This document shows positions 18,893 through 28,260 of a DNA stretch of 42,527 bases, piece after piece; the stretch's first letter is position 1; each line of letters opens with the position of its first letter. The DNA lies in assembly GCA_012270465.1 (NCBI GenBank), contig JAAXIH010000219.1:24341-66867 (forward strand), given 5' to 3'. The DNA comes from Synechococcus sp. Lineage in GTDB: Bacteria > Cyanobacteriota > Cyanobacteriia > PCC-6307 > Cyanobiaceae. The notes below the pieces were generated by a model, which saw only the letters and a program-made list of their open reading frames with translations, was not told the origin of the DNA and ran no database searches. The position numbers were made by a program, and so were the translations under genes.

Positions 18893-19732
18893 CTATGGAC
18901 CAGCCGGGATCTCAGCGTTGTAGGTCGCTGGCGGCAGCGGTTGGCACTCGGCCAGGCCCTGCAGCAGCGGGCCCTGCAGGGCGGCATTGGTGGCCACCAC
19001 CCGGCCCGTGGAGAGCTCCACAGGGCTGCCGTCGTAGTCACAGACCACGCCGCCAGCCGCTTCAACCAAGGCAATTCCGGCCGCCAGATCCCACGGCTGT
19101 AGTCCCCGTTCCCAGTAGCCATCCAGCCGACCGGCGGCCACAAAGGCCAAATCCAGTGCTGCGGCCCCACCGCGCCGCACGCCATGGGTGCGGTGGGAGA
19201 AATAACAGAACTCGCTGTAGTTGTTGTCGATGCGCTCGCGCCGGTCGTAGGCAAATCCTGTGACCAAGAGCGAATCGGCCAAGGCTTGGCAGCTCGACAC
19301 CTGCAGGGGTTCCTCGTTGCACCAGGCGCCGAGGCCAAGCCCACCGCTGTAGCGCTGGTTCAGCCCTGGAGCGGCGATGGCTCCTAGCAGCGGCTTGCCA
19401 TGGCGCAGTAGGCCGATGGAGCAGGCGAAGAAGGGAAAGCCGTGGGCGTAGTTGGTGGTGCCATCGAGTGGATCCACGCACCACTGCAGTTCGCTGTTTT
19501 GCCCGGGCTGATGGCCGCTTTCTTCGGCTAACACCGCCACCTCAGGCGTGCGCTCTTGCAGCAGTTGCAGCACAGCTGCTTCAGCCGCCAGATCTGCTTC
19601 CGTGACCAAATCGCCCGCGCGTCCTTTGCTGCGCACCTGGCTCAAATTGCCCCAGTAGCGGCTCAACTCGGCTGCACCGGCATCGGCGGCCGCACGGGCA
19701 ATCGCCAGCAGCTCTTGATCGCTTGGGCTCAT
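18893..19732 (-). CDS. Inositol monophosphatase family protein
   Basis: EADLAAE, WCVDPLDGTTNYAHGFP, LQPWDLAAGIALVEAAGG metal-binding motifs. Confidence 0.92.
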   Translation of the reverse strand: MSPSDQELLAIARAAADAGAAELSRYWGNLSQVRSKGRAGDLVTEADLAAEAAVLQLLQERTPEVAVLAEESGHQPGQNSELQWCVDPLDGTTNYAHGFPFFACSIGLLRHGKPLLGAIAAPGLNQRYSGGLGLGAWCNEEPLQVSSCQALADSLLVTGFAYDRRERIDNNYSEFCYFSHRTHGVRRGGAAALDLAFVAAGRLDGYWERGLQPWDLAAGIALVEAAGGVVCDYDGSPVELSTGRVVATNAALQGPLLQGLAECQPLPPATYNAEIPAGP

Positions 19733-20097
19733 TCTTCCTCCAGGGGAATGGCTGAACGCACCGTGCCTTGGCCGAAGGCATTGCCGAACTGCAGCATGTA
19801 CACCTCGTCTTCGTCTTGGGTTTCCACGGTGACGGGGCCGTAGGCGCGAGCCACGCAGAGCAGCCCGTAGCCCTGGCGGCGCAAATCGTGGGAGAGCCCC
19901 AGAGCTTCGCGTTGATCCAGCTCGCCGCTCAGCACCCGCACGGCGCAGGCGGTGCAGCAGCCATTGCGGCAGCTGAAGGGCAGGGTTTGGCCTTCGGCTT
20001 CAAAGCCTTCGAGCACGTAGCGGCCCTCTTCAACCTCTGCTGTGAGAACGCGGTTGTTCTGCCGGTCGTGGACGGTGACCCGGTGCCGTGGGCTCAT
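19729..20097 (-). CDS. Plant-type [2Fe-2S] ferredoxin
   Basis: LPFSCRNGCCTACAVRVLSGELDQ (CxxxxCxxC-type); ORF opens at 20208, MSPRHRVTVHD start at 20097 preferred because upstream part lacks ferredoxin similarity. Confidence 0.85.
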   Translation of the reverse strand: MSPRHRVTVHDRQNNRVLTAEVEEGRYVLEGFEAEGQTLPFSCRNGCCTACAVRVLSGELDQREALGLSHDLRRQGYGLLCVARAYGPVTVETQDEDEVYMLQFGNAFGQGTVRSAIPLEEE

Positions 20098-20131
20098 CGA
20101 TGCTGGCCAAGTTGGACTGCTAGGTTGCCAG

Positions 20132-20152
20132 CTGCACAGCCCGGCTGTGCAG
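20132..20152. repeat. Perfect 9-bp-arm inverted repeat CTGCACAGC-ccg-GCTGTGCAG abutting tRNA-Ser
   Basis: Read directly; ends 1 nt before the tRNA acceptor stem. Confidence 0.9.
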
Positions 20153-20153
20153 T

Positions 20154-20240
20154 GGAGAGGTGGCCGAGTGGTCGAAGGCGCAGCACTGGAAATGCTGTAT
20201 AGGGGCAACTCTATCGAGGGTTCGAATCCCTCCCTCTCCG
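20154..20240 (+). tRNA. tRNA-Ser (anticodon GGA)
   Basis: ggagagg...cctctcc acceptor stem with discriminator g; anticodon arm cagca-ctGGAaa-tgctg; long variable arm; ggTTCGAATcc T-arm; no encoded CCA. Confidence 0.95.
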
Positions 20241-20252
20241 TTCCTGCTTCAA

Positions 20253-21068
20253 CTAGCCGAAGCGGCCGCTCACGTACTCCTGGGTGGCTTCCTGCTTGGG
20301 GTTGTTGAAGATGTTGCTGGTCTGATCGAACTCGACCAGATAGCCCACCTTTCCGGAGCCTCCCTCCACGGCCACAGCGTTGTAGAAGGCCGTCATGTCC
20401 GACACCCGGACCGCCTGCTGCATGTTGTGGGTGACGATCACGATCGTGAACTCTTTTTTGAGTTCGTGCATCGTTTCTTCCACCTTCAGCGTGGAGATGG
20501 GATCGAGGGCTGAGCAGGGCTCATCCATCAAGATCACATCGGGTTGGGTGGCAATGGTGCGGGCGATGCAAAGCCGTTGCTGCTGACCGCCAGAGAGCGA
20601 ATAGCCGCTGTCATTGAGCTTGTCTTTGCATTCATCCCAAACCGCTGCGCGGCGCAGCGAGGTTTCCACCAGCTCATCCATGTCGCCGGTGTAGCCATTG
20701 ATGCGGGCCCCAAAAGCGATGTTTTCGTAGATGCTTTTGGGAAACGGATTGGGGCGTTGAAACACCATGCCAATGCGGCGGCGCACCTCCACCGGATCAA
20801 CGTTGGCGGCGTAGAGATCCTGTCCCTCGTAAACCACCCGCCCCGTCAGGCGGCAGCTGGGGATCAGGTCGTTCATGCGGTTGAGGGCCCGCAGCACGGT
20901 GCTCTTGCCGCAGCCGGAGGGGCCGATGAACGCGGTGACCTGGCCGCGGGGAACGCTGAGGAACACCCCTTTGACGGCCTCAAAGGAGCCGTAGCTGATC
21001 GTGACGTCTTCGCAGCTGATCGCCACCTGATCGCCCGGCACGTCCGCGATGTGGCTGGTGAAGGTCAT
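20253..21068 (-). CDS. pstB: Phosphate ABC transporter ATP-binding protein
   Basis: [61 protein letters not shown]. Confidence 0.97.
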   Translation of the reverse strand: MTFTSHIADVPGDQVAISCEDVTISYGSFEAVKGVFLSVPRGQVTAFIGPSGCGKSTVLRALNRMNDLIPSCRLTGRVVYEGQDLYAANVDPVEVRRRIGMVFQRPNPFPKSIYENIAFGARINGYTGDMDELVETSLRRAAVWDECKDKLNDSGYSLSGGQQQRLCIARTIATQPDVILMDEPCSALDPISTLKVEETMHELKKEFTIVIVTHNMQQAVRVSDMTAFYNAVAVEGGSGKVGYLVEFDQTSNIFNNPKQEATQEYVSGRFG

Positions 21069-21122
21069 CAGGGGGTGGTTTCAGCAGCAGCTGAGCTCAT
21101 CAATGAGTTTGGCAGCACGTTT

Positions 21123-22016
21123 TTAACGCTGGGCAAAGCTTGAGATCCAGCGGGCCAACAGATTCATGGCCAGGATCATCACCACCAACACAAACGACGC
21201 CGCCCAAGCCAGTTGCACTTGGGCTTCGTAGGGCATCTGGGCGTAGTTGAAGATCATCACCGACATCGTGGCCATTGGCTCAAATAGCCCATCTGGCCAG
21301 TAGGGCGAGAAGAACGCGGTGAAGATCAGCGGCGCTGTTTCGCCGGCGGAGCGGGCAATGCCGAGCACCACCCCAGTGGCGATTGGGGCAATGGCTGATG
21401 GCACCACCACCCGGATGGTGGTCACAAACTTGGAGGCACCCACACCAAGCGCGCCCCAGCGCAACTCTTGGGGCACCAACTTCAGGCCTTCATCGGTGGT
21501 TTTGATGATGGTGGGGAGCATCAACACGGCCAAGGCCAATCCACCGGCCACCGCAGAAAACGTGCTGCCAAACAGGATGCGGCTTGAAACGATCAGGCCG
21601 TAGATGAAGACCCCGGCAATGATCGAGGGCACCCCAGCGAGAACGTTGGTGCCAAAACGGATGAATTCAGAGAAGGGGTTACCGCCGCCGTATTCCGAGA
21701 GGTAGATCCCGCCGCCAACTCCCACGGGGATCGCAAACAGGCATGAGAGACCGGTCACGATCAAGGTGCCGACAAAGGCATTGCCGATGCCGCCGCCCAT
21801 GTCTTGGCCAGGCACCGGAGGCAGTTCAAAGAACATCGCCGGCCTTAAGAACGAGAAACCCTTGACCAGCACAAACAGGATCACAGCGATCAAAGGGATC
21901 ACGGCGATCAAGGCAAAGGCCCCGGCGATGCCGGTCAGCAGCCGGTTGCCGCGATTGCGCAGCAGCTGGGGCTTGTAGAGCAAGTCGCCCTTGGCCGTGA
22001 AGCTTGCGTGGGTCAT
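21123..22016 (-). CDS. pstA: Phosphate ABC transporter permease
   Basis: 297 aa; GGIYLSEYGGGNPFSEFIRFGTNVLAGVPSIIAGVFIYG. Confidence 0.95.
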   Translation of the reverse strand: MTHASFTAKGDLLYKPQLLRNRGNRLLTGIAGAFALIAVIPLIAVILFVLVKGFSFLRPAMFFELPPVPGQDMGGGIGNAFVGTLIVTGLSCLFAIPVGVGGGIYLSEYGGGNPFSEFIRFGTNVLAGVPSIIAGVFIYGLIVSSRILFGSTFSAVAGGLALAVLMLPTIIKTTDEGLKLVPQELRWGALGVGASKFVTTIRVVVPSAIAPIATGVVLGIARSAGETAPLIFTAFFSPYWPDGLFEPMATMSVMIFNYAQMPYEAQVQLAWAASFVLVVMILAMNLLARWISSFAQR

Positions 22017-22020
22017 GGCG

Positions 22021-23001
22021 TTATTCGTATTTCAGGGCCAGGCGCCTGACGATCCACTGCGCCAACACATTCACCAGGAAGGTGATGATCATCAGCACGA
22101 GCGCGGCATACATCAGCGCCGACATTTGCAACTCACCGGCTTCGCCAAATTGATTGGCAATCAACGAGGCAATGGTGTTGCCAGGGGCAAACCAGGAAAT
22201 GTTGAAGCTGGTTTGGTTGCCGATGATCAGGGTCACGGCCATGGTTTCCCCCATGGCCCGGCCGAGCGCCAACATGATTCCGCCAACGATGCCGGAAATG
22301 GCAGCGGGGATCATCACCATGAAGATCGCTGTCCAGCGAGTGGCGCCGACGCCATAGGCCGCCTGCCGCAGGTCTTGGGGCACCTGGTTGAGCGAATCGC
22401 GGCTGATGGCCGTGATGATCGGCAGCAGCATGATCGTGAGGATCAGCACTGCGTACATCACCCCTGGGCCTGAGGGGTTGGTGCTGAAAAAAGGAATCCA
22501 GCCAAACAGCTGGTGGATGAGCTGAAGAATTGGCCGGGCAAAGGGCTCCAGCACAAAAATGGCCCACAGGCCCAGCACCACCGAGGGAATGGCCGCCAGC
22601 AGCTCCACCATGTTGGAGATCACCAGGCGGATCCTTGGGCTGATGAAGTCTTCGGTGAGGAAGATCGCGGTGCCAACGCCTAGCGGCACCGCCAGCACCA
22701 AGGCCAGCACCGATGTCAGCAGGGTGCCGTAGATCGCTGTGAAGGCCCCATAGGTGTCGCGCACCGGATCCCAGACGGGGCTCACGATGAAGTTCAGCCC
22801 AAAGGCGCCAATGGCCTCGGAGGCCTTGCTGCCAACAACGATGAAGATGCCGATCAAGATGATCGCCACCATCAGGGCTAAAAAGCCAACGAGATTGCGG
22901 AAGCTGGTGTCCAGCAATTTCTCGCTGGCTGGACGGTGGCGCAGCGTGTAGAGGCTGTCGCTGCCAGAGGCGGCCATGCCAATCAGCGTGGTCTTTTGCA
23001 C
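22021..23001 (-). CDS. pstC: Phosphate ABC transporter permease
   Basis: 326 aa; GAFTAIYGTLLTSVLALVLAVPLGVGTAIFLTE, LAAIPSVVLGLWA; alternative start 22977. Confidence 0.95.
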   Translation of the reverse strand: MQKTTLIGMAASGSDSLYTLRHRPASEKLLDTSFRNLVGFLALMVAIILIGIFIVVGSKASEAIGAFGLNFIVSPVWDPVRDTYGAFTAIYGTLLTSVLALVLAVPLGVGTAIFLTEDFISPRIRLVISNMVELLAAIPSVVLGLWAIFVLEPFARPILQLIHQLFGWIPFFSTNPSGPGVMYAVLILTIMLLPIITAISRDSLNQVPQDLRQAAYGVGATRWTAIFMVMIPAAISGIVGGIMLALGRAMGETMAVTLIIGNQTSFNISWFAPGNTIASLIANQFGEAGELQMSALMYAALVLMIITFLVNVLAQWIVRRLALKYE

Positions 23002-23042
23002 CTTAAGAGCCTGGCTGGTGTTGCTTTTTCGGTGTTCCCATC

Positions 23043-23069
23043 AAAAAAGGGGGAGGTGAGCTCCCCCTT
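23043..23069 (-). terminator. Intrinsic terminator downstream of pstS copy 1
   Basis: Minus strand reads AAGGGGGAG-CTCAC-CTCCCCCTT followed by TTTT; 9-bp stem between pstS1 and pstC. Confidence 0.85.
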
Positions 23070-23097
23070 GTGATGAATCAGCTGGAACCCATTGGGC

Positions 23098-24084
23098 TCA
23101 CTTGCCGATTTTTTGAACGGCGGCCAGCGACACCTTGCGGATGCTGGAGGGCAGCGGCACATAACCCAGGCTTGGGGCCTGGCTTTGGGCCTTGTTGCTC
23201 AGCATGTAGGTGAAGGTCTTTTTCAGCGCGGCAGTGTTCTCGCCATTGCCTGTGGCATAGGCCAAGACCCAGGTCAGGGTGCTGATGGGATAGGCGTTGG
23301 CGCCAGCGGGGTTGGGATCGGTGCCGGTGTTGTAGGCATCAAGCTTGATACCGGCCAAGCCTGCTGAACCATTGCTGGAGGTGGGCTTCACGAAATTCCC
23401 AGCTTTGTTCTGGATGGCCGCGCCTTTGATGGCGCCCTTCACGTAGGCCTGGTTCACGTAGCCCAGTGCACCCACGGTGTTTTTGATGATGCCGGCCACA
23501 CCGCTGTTGCCCTTGCCGCCAGAGCCCACGGGCCAGTTCACGGATTTGCCAACACCGATCTTGTTTTTGAACTCACCGTTCCAGGCGGCAACGGCGTTGG
23601 TGAAGGCGAAGGTGGTGCCGGAGCCATCGGAGCGGTAGGCCACGGTGATGGGGCCGGCCTTGCAGCCCAGCTGGCTGTAGTTGTTGATCTTGCCCAGGAA
23701 GATCTCGGCCACCTGCTTTTGGGTGAGCTTGAGGTCACAGCCAGGCTTGTTGTAGCCAACGGCGATCGTGCCCCCGGTCATGGGGATTTGGATCACGCCG
23801 CGCTTGATTTTGCCGCGCTTTGCAGCGCTGAGCGGCTTATCAGAGGCGCCGAAGTCGGAGGTGCCGGCGATCATCTGGCGCACGCCAGCGCCAGATCCAA
23901 CGGCTTGGTAATTCACCCGAGGACCACCGGCACGGGCCAGTTCCTGGAACCACTTTTGATAGAGCGGCGCAGGGAAGGTGGCACCTGCACCGTTCAGGGA
24001 TTGCTGAGCGAGGGCGGGGGCGATGGCGGCAGCACTCAGAGCAACAAACGAGCTCAGAGCAACGACCTTTTTGGTGACGGGCAT
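23098..24084 (-). CDS. pstS: Phosphate ABC transporter substrate-binding protein, copy 1
   Basis: Signal peptide MPVTKKVVALSSFVALSAAAIAPALAQQ; LNGAGATFPAPLYQKWF, GSGAGVRQMIAGTSDFGASDKPL; ORF open to 24105. Confidence 0.95.
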   Translation of the reverse strand: MPVTKKVVALSSFVALSAAAIAPALAQQSLNGAGATFPAPLYQKWFQELARAGGPRVNYQAVGSGAGVRQMIAGTSDFGASDKPLSAAKRGKIKRGVIQIPMTGGTIAVGYNKPGCDLKLTQKQVAEIFLGKINNYSQLGCKAGPITVAYRSDGSGTTFAFTNAVAAWNGEFKNKIGVGKSVNWPVGSGGKGNSGVAGIIKNTVGALGYVNQAYVKGAIKGAAIQNKAGNFVKPTSSNGSAGLAGIKLDAYNTGTDPNPAGANAYPISTLTWVLAYATGNGENTAALKKTFTYMLSNKAQSQAPSLGYVPLPSSIRKVSLAAVQKIGK

Positions 24085-24144
24085 GGGTTGCCGGCGAGAC
24101 GTCATTGCCTTGATACGGGAGATCCCTTAAGGCCCAGTTATCTC

Positions 24145-24174
24145 TTTTGTATCAATGGTTACAAGGAAATTAAG
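24145..24174 (-). promoter_or_regulatory. Candidate Pho box upstream of pstS copy 1
   Basis: Minus strand CTTAATTT-cct-TGTAACCA-ttg-ATACAAAA: 8-bp units at 3-bp spacing like the cyanobacterial PyTTAAPyPy(T/A) consensus; third unit weak. Confidence 0.55.
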
Positions 24175-24188
24175 GCTTTACTTGGCCA

Positions 24189-24213
24189 TAAAAAACGGCC
24201 CCCGAAGGGGCCG
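24189..24213 (-). terminator. Intrinsic terminator downstream of pstS copy 2
   Basis: Minus strand CGGCCCC-ttcg-GGGGCCG followed by TTTTTT. Confidence 0.9.
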
Positions 24214-24237
24214 CCAGATGCATTAGCGCTTAGCGCT

Positions 24238-25224
24238 TCACTGCTTGATCAGTTCAACCTGATCGAGAGCTGCCTTGCGGATGGACTCAGGCAGGGGCAC
24301 ATAGCCGAGGTTGTCGGCTTGGCTCTGGGCAGGGTTGCTCAACATGTAGTTGAAGGTCTGCTTCAGAGCATCGGTGTTGACACCGTTGCCGTTCTCGTAA
24401 GCCAGCACCCAGCTCATGGCCACCAGGGGATAGGAATCCCGGCCAGGAGGGTTGCTGATGGCCAGAGGCTTGTACTCAGCAGCGCGAATGCCTTCCAGAG
24501 CGGCGATGCCGGTGGCGGAATTCGGCAGCATGTAGTTGCCTTCGCTGTTCTGCAGAGCAGCAGCTTGAACATTGCCCTTGATGGAGGGCACGTTCACGTA
24601 GCCGATCGAACCAGGGGTGGTTTCGATGAAGCGACGCACGCCTTCGTTGCCGCTGGAGGGGGTGCCAACGGGGAAGTCGACGCGCATGCCGGTGCCAACA
24701 ACCTGACGGAACTCGGGGCTCCAGTCAGAGAGGCTCTTGGTCAGGGCCAAGGTGGTGCCGGAGCGATCCGAGCGGGTGCTCAGCTTGATGGGGCCTTCCT
24801 GGCAACCCAGGGTCTTCCAGTTGCTGATGGTGCCGAGCAGCACATCGCTGAGCTGCTGCTGGCTCAGCTTGAGGTCGCAACCGTCTTTGTTGTAGCCGAT
24901 GGCAATGGAGCCAGCGACGACAGGGATTTGCACCAGACCGCGACGCACCAAGTTGGCGGTGCGGGGAGCGATCGGACGATCGGTGGCGCCGAAGTCAACT
25001 TCCAGCTCAACCAGCTGGCGGATGCCTTGAGCGGAATTCACCGGCTCATAGGTGACATCGGGACCGTCTTGGCTGCGCAGGCTGTCGAACCAAGTGGAAA
25101 ACATCGGTGCGGGGAAGGAAGCCCCGGAGCCGTTGATTTGCTGTTGGGCGATGGCCGGAGCAGCAGCACCAGCAGCCAGAGCTGCGATGGCGCCGAGGGC
25201 AACGGTCTTCTTGGACATGAACAT
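24238..25224 (-). CDS. pstS: Phosphate ABC transporter substrate-binding protein, copy 2
   Basis: INGSGASFPAPMFSTWFDSL, VNSAQGIRQLVELEVDFGATDRPI; signal peptide; tandem paralog of copy 1. Confidence 0.95.
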   Translation of the reverse strand: MFMSKKTVALGAIAALAAGAAAPAIAQQQINGSGASFPAPMFSTWFDSLRSQDGPDVTYEPVNSAQGIRQLVELEVDFGATDRPIAPRTANLVRRGLVQIPVVAGSIAIGYNKDGCDLKLSQQQLSDVLLGTISNWKTLGCQEGPIKLSTRSDRSGTTLALTKSLSDWSPEFRQVVGTGMRVDFPVGTPSSGNEGVRRFIETTPGSIGYVNVPSIKGNVQAAALQNSEGNYMLPNSATGIAALEGIRAAEYKPLAISNPPGRDSYPLVAMSWVLAYENGNGVNTDALKQTFNYMLSNPAQSQADNLGYVPLPESIRKAALDQVELIKQ

Positions 25225-25269
25225 GGGCGACCAAAAAAGTATTGGGTCAACAACGGTGATATGGACGAC

Positions 25270-25299
25270 CTGTTAAGTCGCAGTTAAAGGCTCATTAGA
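25270..25299 (-). promoter_or_regulatory. Candidate Pho box upstream of pstS copy 2
   Basis: Minus strand TCTAATGA-gcc-TTTAACTG-cga-CTTAACAG: three 8-bp units at exact 3-bp spacing close to PyTTAAPyPy(T/A). Confidence 0.7.
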
Positions 25300-25420
25300 G
25301 ACACTAAGGACTGTTCATCAACGGGTTTTGATCTCACTTTTCTTGTCTGGCCTGCTAACTGGCTTGGGTGCTTGGATCACAGCCGAATGCCCGGTAGCGT
25401 GAGCACATTTGCTCGGGCGC

Positions 25421-27406
25421 ATGGGCCGGATCGTCGGCATTGATCTGGGCACCACCAATTCCGTGCTGGCTGTCCTGGAGGGGGGCCGGCCTGTGGTGGT
25501 GGCCAATGCAGAAGGTCTGCGCACCACCCCTTCGGTGGTTGGTTTCAGCCGCGAAAAAGAACTGCTGGTGGGCCAAGCGGCACGGCGCCAATTGGTGCTC
25601 AATCCCCGCGACAGCTTCTCCAATCTCAAGCGTCTGATCGGGCGGCAGTGGCAAGAGCTCGATGAGGCCTCCCAGGCCGTGGCTTACACGATCCGCGCCA
25701 ATGACTTGGGTCAGGTGCGTGTGGTGTGCCCGGCCACCGAGCGCGAATACGCGCCTGAAGAATTGGTGGCTTGCCTGCTGCGCAAGTTGGTGGATGACGC
25801 CGCCACCTACCTCGGTGAAGAGGTGGAAGCTGCCGTGGTGACGGTTCCTGCTTACTTCGATGATTCCCAGCGCCAGGCCACCCGAGATGCCGGCCGGCTG
25901 GCGGGCCTCACGATTGAGCGCATTCTCAATGAGCCCACCGCTGCGGCCTTGGCCTATGGCTTTGACCGCAGCCGCTCCCAGACCGTGTTGGTCTTTGATT
26001 TGGGTGGGGGCACCTTTGATGTCTCGCTGCTGCGCATCGCCAATGGCGTTTTTGACGTCAAGGCCACCAGCGGCGACACCCAGCTCGGCGGCAACGACTT
26101 TGATCAGCGCATCGTTGATTGGTTAGCCGAGGGCTTTCAGCAATCCCATGGCGTGGACCTGCGCCGCGATCGCCAGGCCCTGCAGCGGCTCTTGGAGGCT
26201 GCTGAAAAGGCCAAGCAGGAGCTCTCCGGCACCCTGAAAACCACCATTTCCCTGCCGTTCATCGCCACGGCGGAATCAGGACCCCTGCATTTAGAAACCA
26301 GCCTGGATCGGCGCACCTTCGAATCGCTCTGCCCCGATCTGCTCGATCGCCTGCTCAGGCCGGTGCAGGCCGCGTTGCGGGATGCCCGTTTGGCTCCAGA
26401 CGATGTCGATGAGGTCGTGCTGGTGGGTGGTTCCAGCCGCATGCCGATGGTGCAGCAGTTGGTGCGCACCTTGGTGCCGCGCGAACCGAGTCAGAACGTC
26501 AACCCCGATGAAGTGGTTGCCGTTGGCGCTGCTGTGCAGGCCGGAATTCTCACCGGTGAGCTGCGCGATTTGATGCTCAACGATGTCACCCCCCTCTCGG
26601 TGGGGCTCGAAACCATTGGCGGCTTGATGAAAACGATCATTCCGCGCAACACGCCAATTCCGGTGAGACGTTCCGATGTGTTCAGCACCTCGGAAGCCAA
26701 TCAGTCGTCTGTTGAGGTGCATGTGCTCCAGGGCGAGCGGCCCATGGGCGGCGATAACAAATCACTGGGCCGTTTCCGTTTGGCCGGGATTCCCCCTGCC
26801 CCGCGCGGGGTTCCCCAAGTGCAGGTGTCCTTTGATGTGGATGCCAACGGAATCCTGGAGGTGTCGGCCACTGATCGCACCACCGGCCGTCGTCAAAGCG
26901 TCACGGTGCAGGGCAGTGCCAATCTCAGCCAGCAGGAAATTGATCAGCTGATCGCTGAGGCGGCGAGCCAATCGCTGGAGGATCGCCGTAAGCGCAGCGC
27001 CGTAGACCGGCGCAACCGCTCCGAAACGTTGATTGCCCAGGCGGAACGTCGACTGCGTGATGCAGCCCTCGAGCTCGGGCCCTATGGCGCTGAACGCCAG
27101 CAGCGTGCTGTGGAGATGGCGCTGCGGGACCTTCGCGATGGGCTTGAGCAGGCTGATGAGCGGGAATTGGATCTGCTCACCAGCCAGCTCGAAGAAGCGC
27201 TCTATGGCCTCAACCGCCGTTTGACAGCCGAACGGCGCGAACTCGATGGCGGTGCTGGGCCGCTGGAGGGGATCAAGAGCACGCTGGGCTCCCTCAAAGA
27301 TGAGCTCTTCGCTGAAGACGATTGGGATGACTGGGAGCGGCCAGGAGGCGGCCGCGGTCGCTACGACCGCTATGACCGCTCCGATGATCCCTGGGGGCGC
27401 TATTGA
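25421..27406 (+). CDS. dnaK: Hsp70 chaperone DnaK
   Basis: MGRIVGIDLGTTNSVLAVLEGGRPVVV, VFDLGGGTFDVSLL, VLVGGSSRMPMVQ; ORF open from 25409. Confidence 0.97.
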   Translation: MGRIVGIDLGTTNSVLAVLEGGRPVVVANAEGLRTTPSVVGFSREKELLVGQAARRQLVLNPRDSFSNLKRLIGRQWQELDEASQAVAYTIRANDLGQVRVVCPATEREYAPEELVACLLRKLVDDAATYLGEEVEAAVVTVPAYFDDSQRQATRDAGRLAGLTIERILNEPTAAALAYGFDRSRSQTVLVFDLGGGTFDVSLLRIANGVFDVKATSGDTQLGGNDFDQRIVDWLAEGFQQSHGVDLRRDRQALQRLLEAAEKAKQELSGTLKTTISLPFIATAESGPLHLETSLDRRTFESLCPDLLDRLLRPVQAALRDARLAPDDVDEVVLVGGSSRMPMVQQLVRTLVPREPSQNVNPDEVVAVGAAVQAGILTGELRDLMLNDVTPLSVGLETIGGLMKTIIPRNTPIPVRRSDVFSTSEANQSSVEVHVLQGERPMGGDNKSLGRFRLAGIPPAPRGVPQVQVSFDVDANGILEVSATDRTTGRRQSVTVQGSANLSQQEIDQLIAEAASQSLEDRRKRSAVDRRNRSETLIAQAERRLRDAALELGPYGAERQQRAVEMALRDLRDGLEQADERELDLLTSQLEEALYGLNRRLTAERRELDGGAGPLEGIKSTLGSLKDELFAEDDWDDWERPGGGRGRYDRYDRSDDPWGRY

Positions 27407-27414
27407 GCCCAACG

Positions 27415-28239
27415 ATGGACCACTGGGCTGTTCTCGGGCTTGAGCCCGGAGCTGACGCCGAAAGCCTCAAGCAGGCCTTTCGCCGGCAGGCCCGCCGTTG
27501 GCATCCCGACCTCAATGGCAATGATCCAGCGGCGGAGGAGCGGTTCAAAAAGATCAATGAGGCCTACGAGGTCCTGAGTGATCCCCGCCGCCGACAGGCT
27601 TGGGAAGCTGGTGGCTTCAGTGAGGCTGGTCATCGCGATCCCTTCGCCAACGGCTTCCCGGATTTCCATGACTATGTCGATCAGCTGTTCTCGCGCCGCC
27701 GTGAACGCCGGCCGGCCACCACACCGCCGCCGCCGCCGCCGCCTGTTCAAGCCCACGACGATTTAGAGACCGCTGTTCCGCTCACTCCAGAGCAGGCCCT
27801 CGATGGCACCTATGTGGAGGTGGAGCTCAGCGATGGCACCACGGTGGAAGTGCAAACCCCGCCAGAAGCCGGTGATGGCTGGCGCCTGCGTCTGGAAGGC
27901 GTTGCCCCTGGCGGGCGTGATCATTTCCTGCAGCTGCAGGTGCGCACCGACGAGGGATTGCGCGTTGATGGCTTGCGGGTGCTCTACCGGCTGGATTTGC
28001 CGGCTCCCGAGGGAGCTCTGGGCGGTAGCGCCGTGGTTCCCACCCTCGAGGGCCCCGTTCGTTTGCGCATTCCGCCCGGCACCTCGAGCGGACGTCTTTT
28101 GCGCTTGCGCGGCAAAGGCTTAGAGCGTGATGGCCGCCGCGGCGATCAGATCGTTGAAGTGCGGCTGGTGGTGCCCGACCCGTTGGCCGAAGACGAGGAA
28201 GCTCTCTACAAGCGCCTGCAGGAGCTGCTGAGAGAATGA
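27415..28239 (+). CDS. dnaJ: J-domain co-chaperone (DnaJ, no zinc-finger domain)
   Basis: J domain with WHPDLNG (HPD) motif; Pro-rich linker; C-terminal DnaJ_C-like region; immediately follows dnaK. Confidence 0.92.
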   Translation: MDHWAVLGLEPGADAESLKQAFRRQARRWHPDLNGNDPAAEERFKKINEAYEVLSDPRRRQAWEAGGFSEAGHRDPFANGFPDFHDYVDQLFSRRRERRPATTPPPPPPPVQAHDDLETAVPLTPEQALDGTYVEVELSDGTTVEVQTPPEAGDGWRLRLEGVAPGGRDHFLQLQVRTDEGLRVDGLRVLYRLDLPAPEGALGGSAVVPTLEGPVRLRIPPGTSSGRLLRLRGKGLERDGRRGDQIVEVRLVVPDPLAEDEEALYKRLQELLRE

Positions 28240-28260
28240 GGCGTCTTGCCCTGTTCTGAT

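Noticed and set aside
23719-25287. 522-aa plus-strand ORF spanning both pstS genes
   Set aside because: Antisense shadow of two paralogous high-GC genes in the same frame; its internal similarity is explained by the pstS duplication and no family is recognisable.
27723-27743. (CCG)n trinucleotide run in dnaJ
   Set aside because: Encodes the Pro-rich linker after the J domain; a simple repeat and not a separate element.
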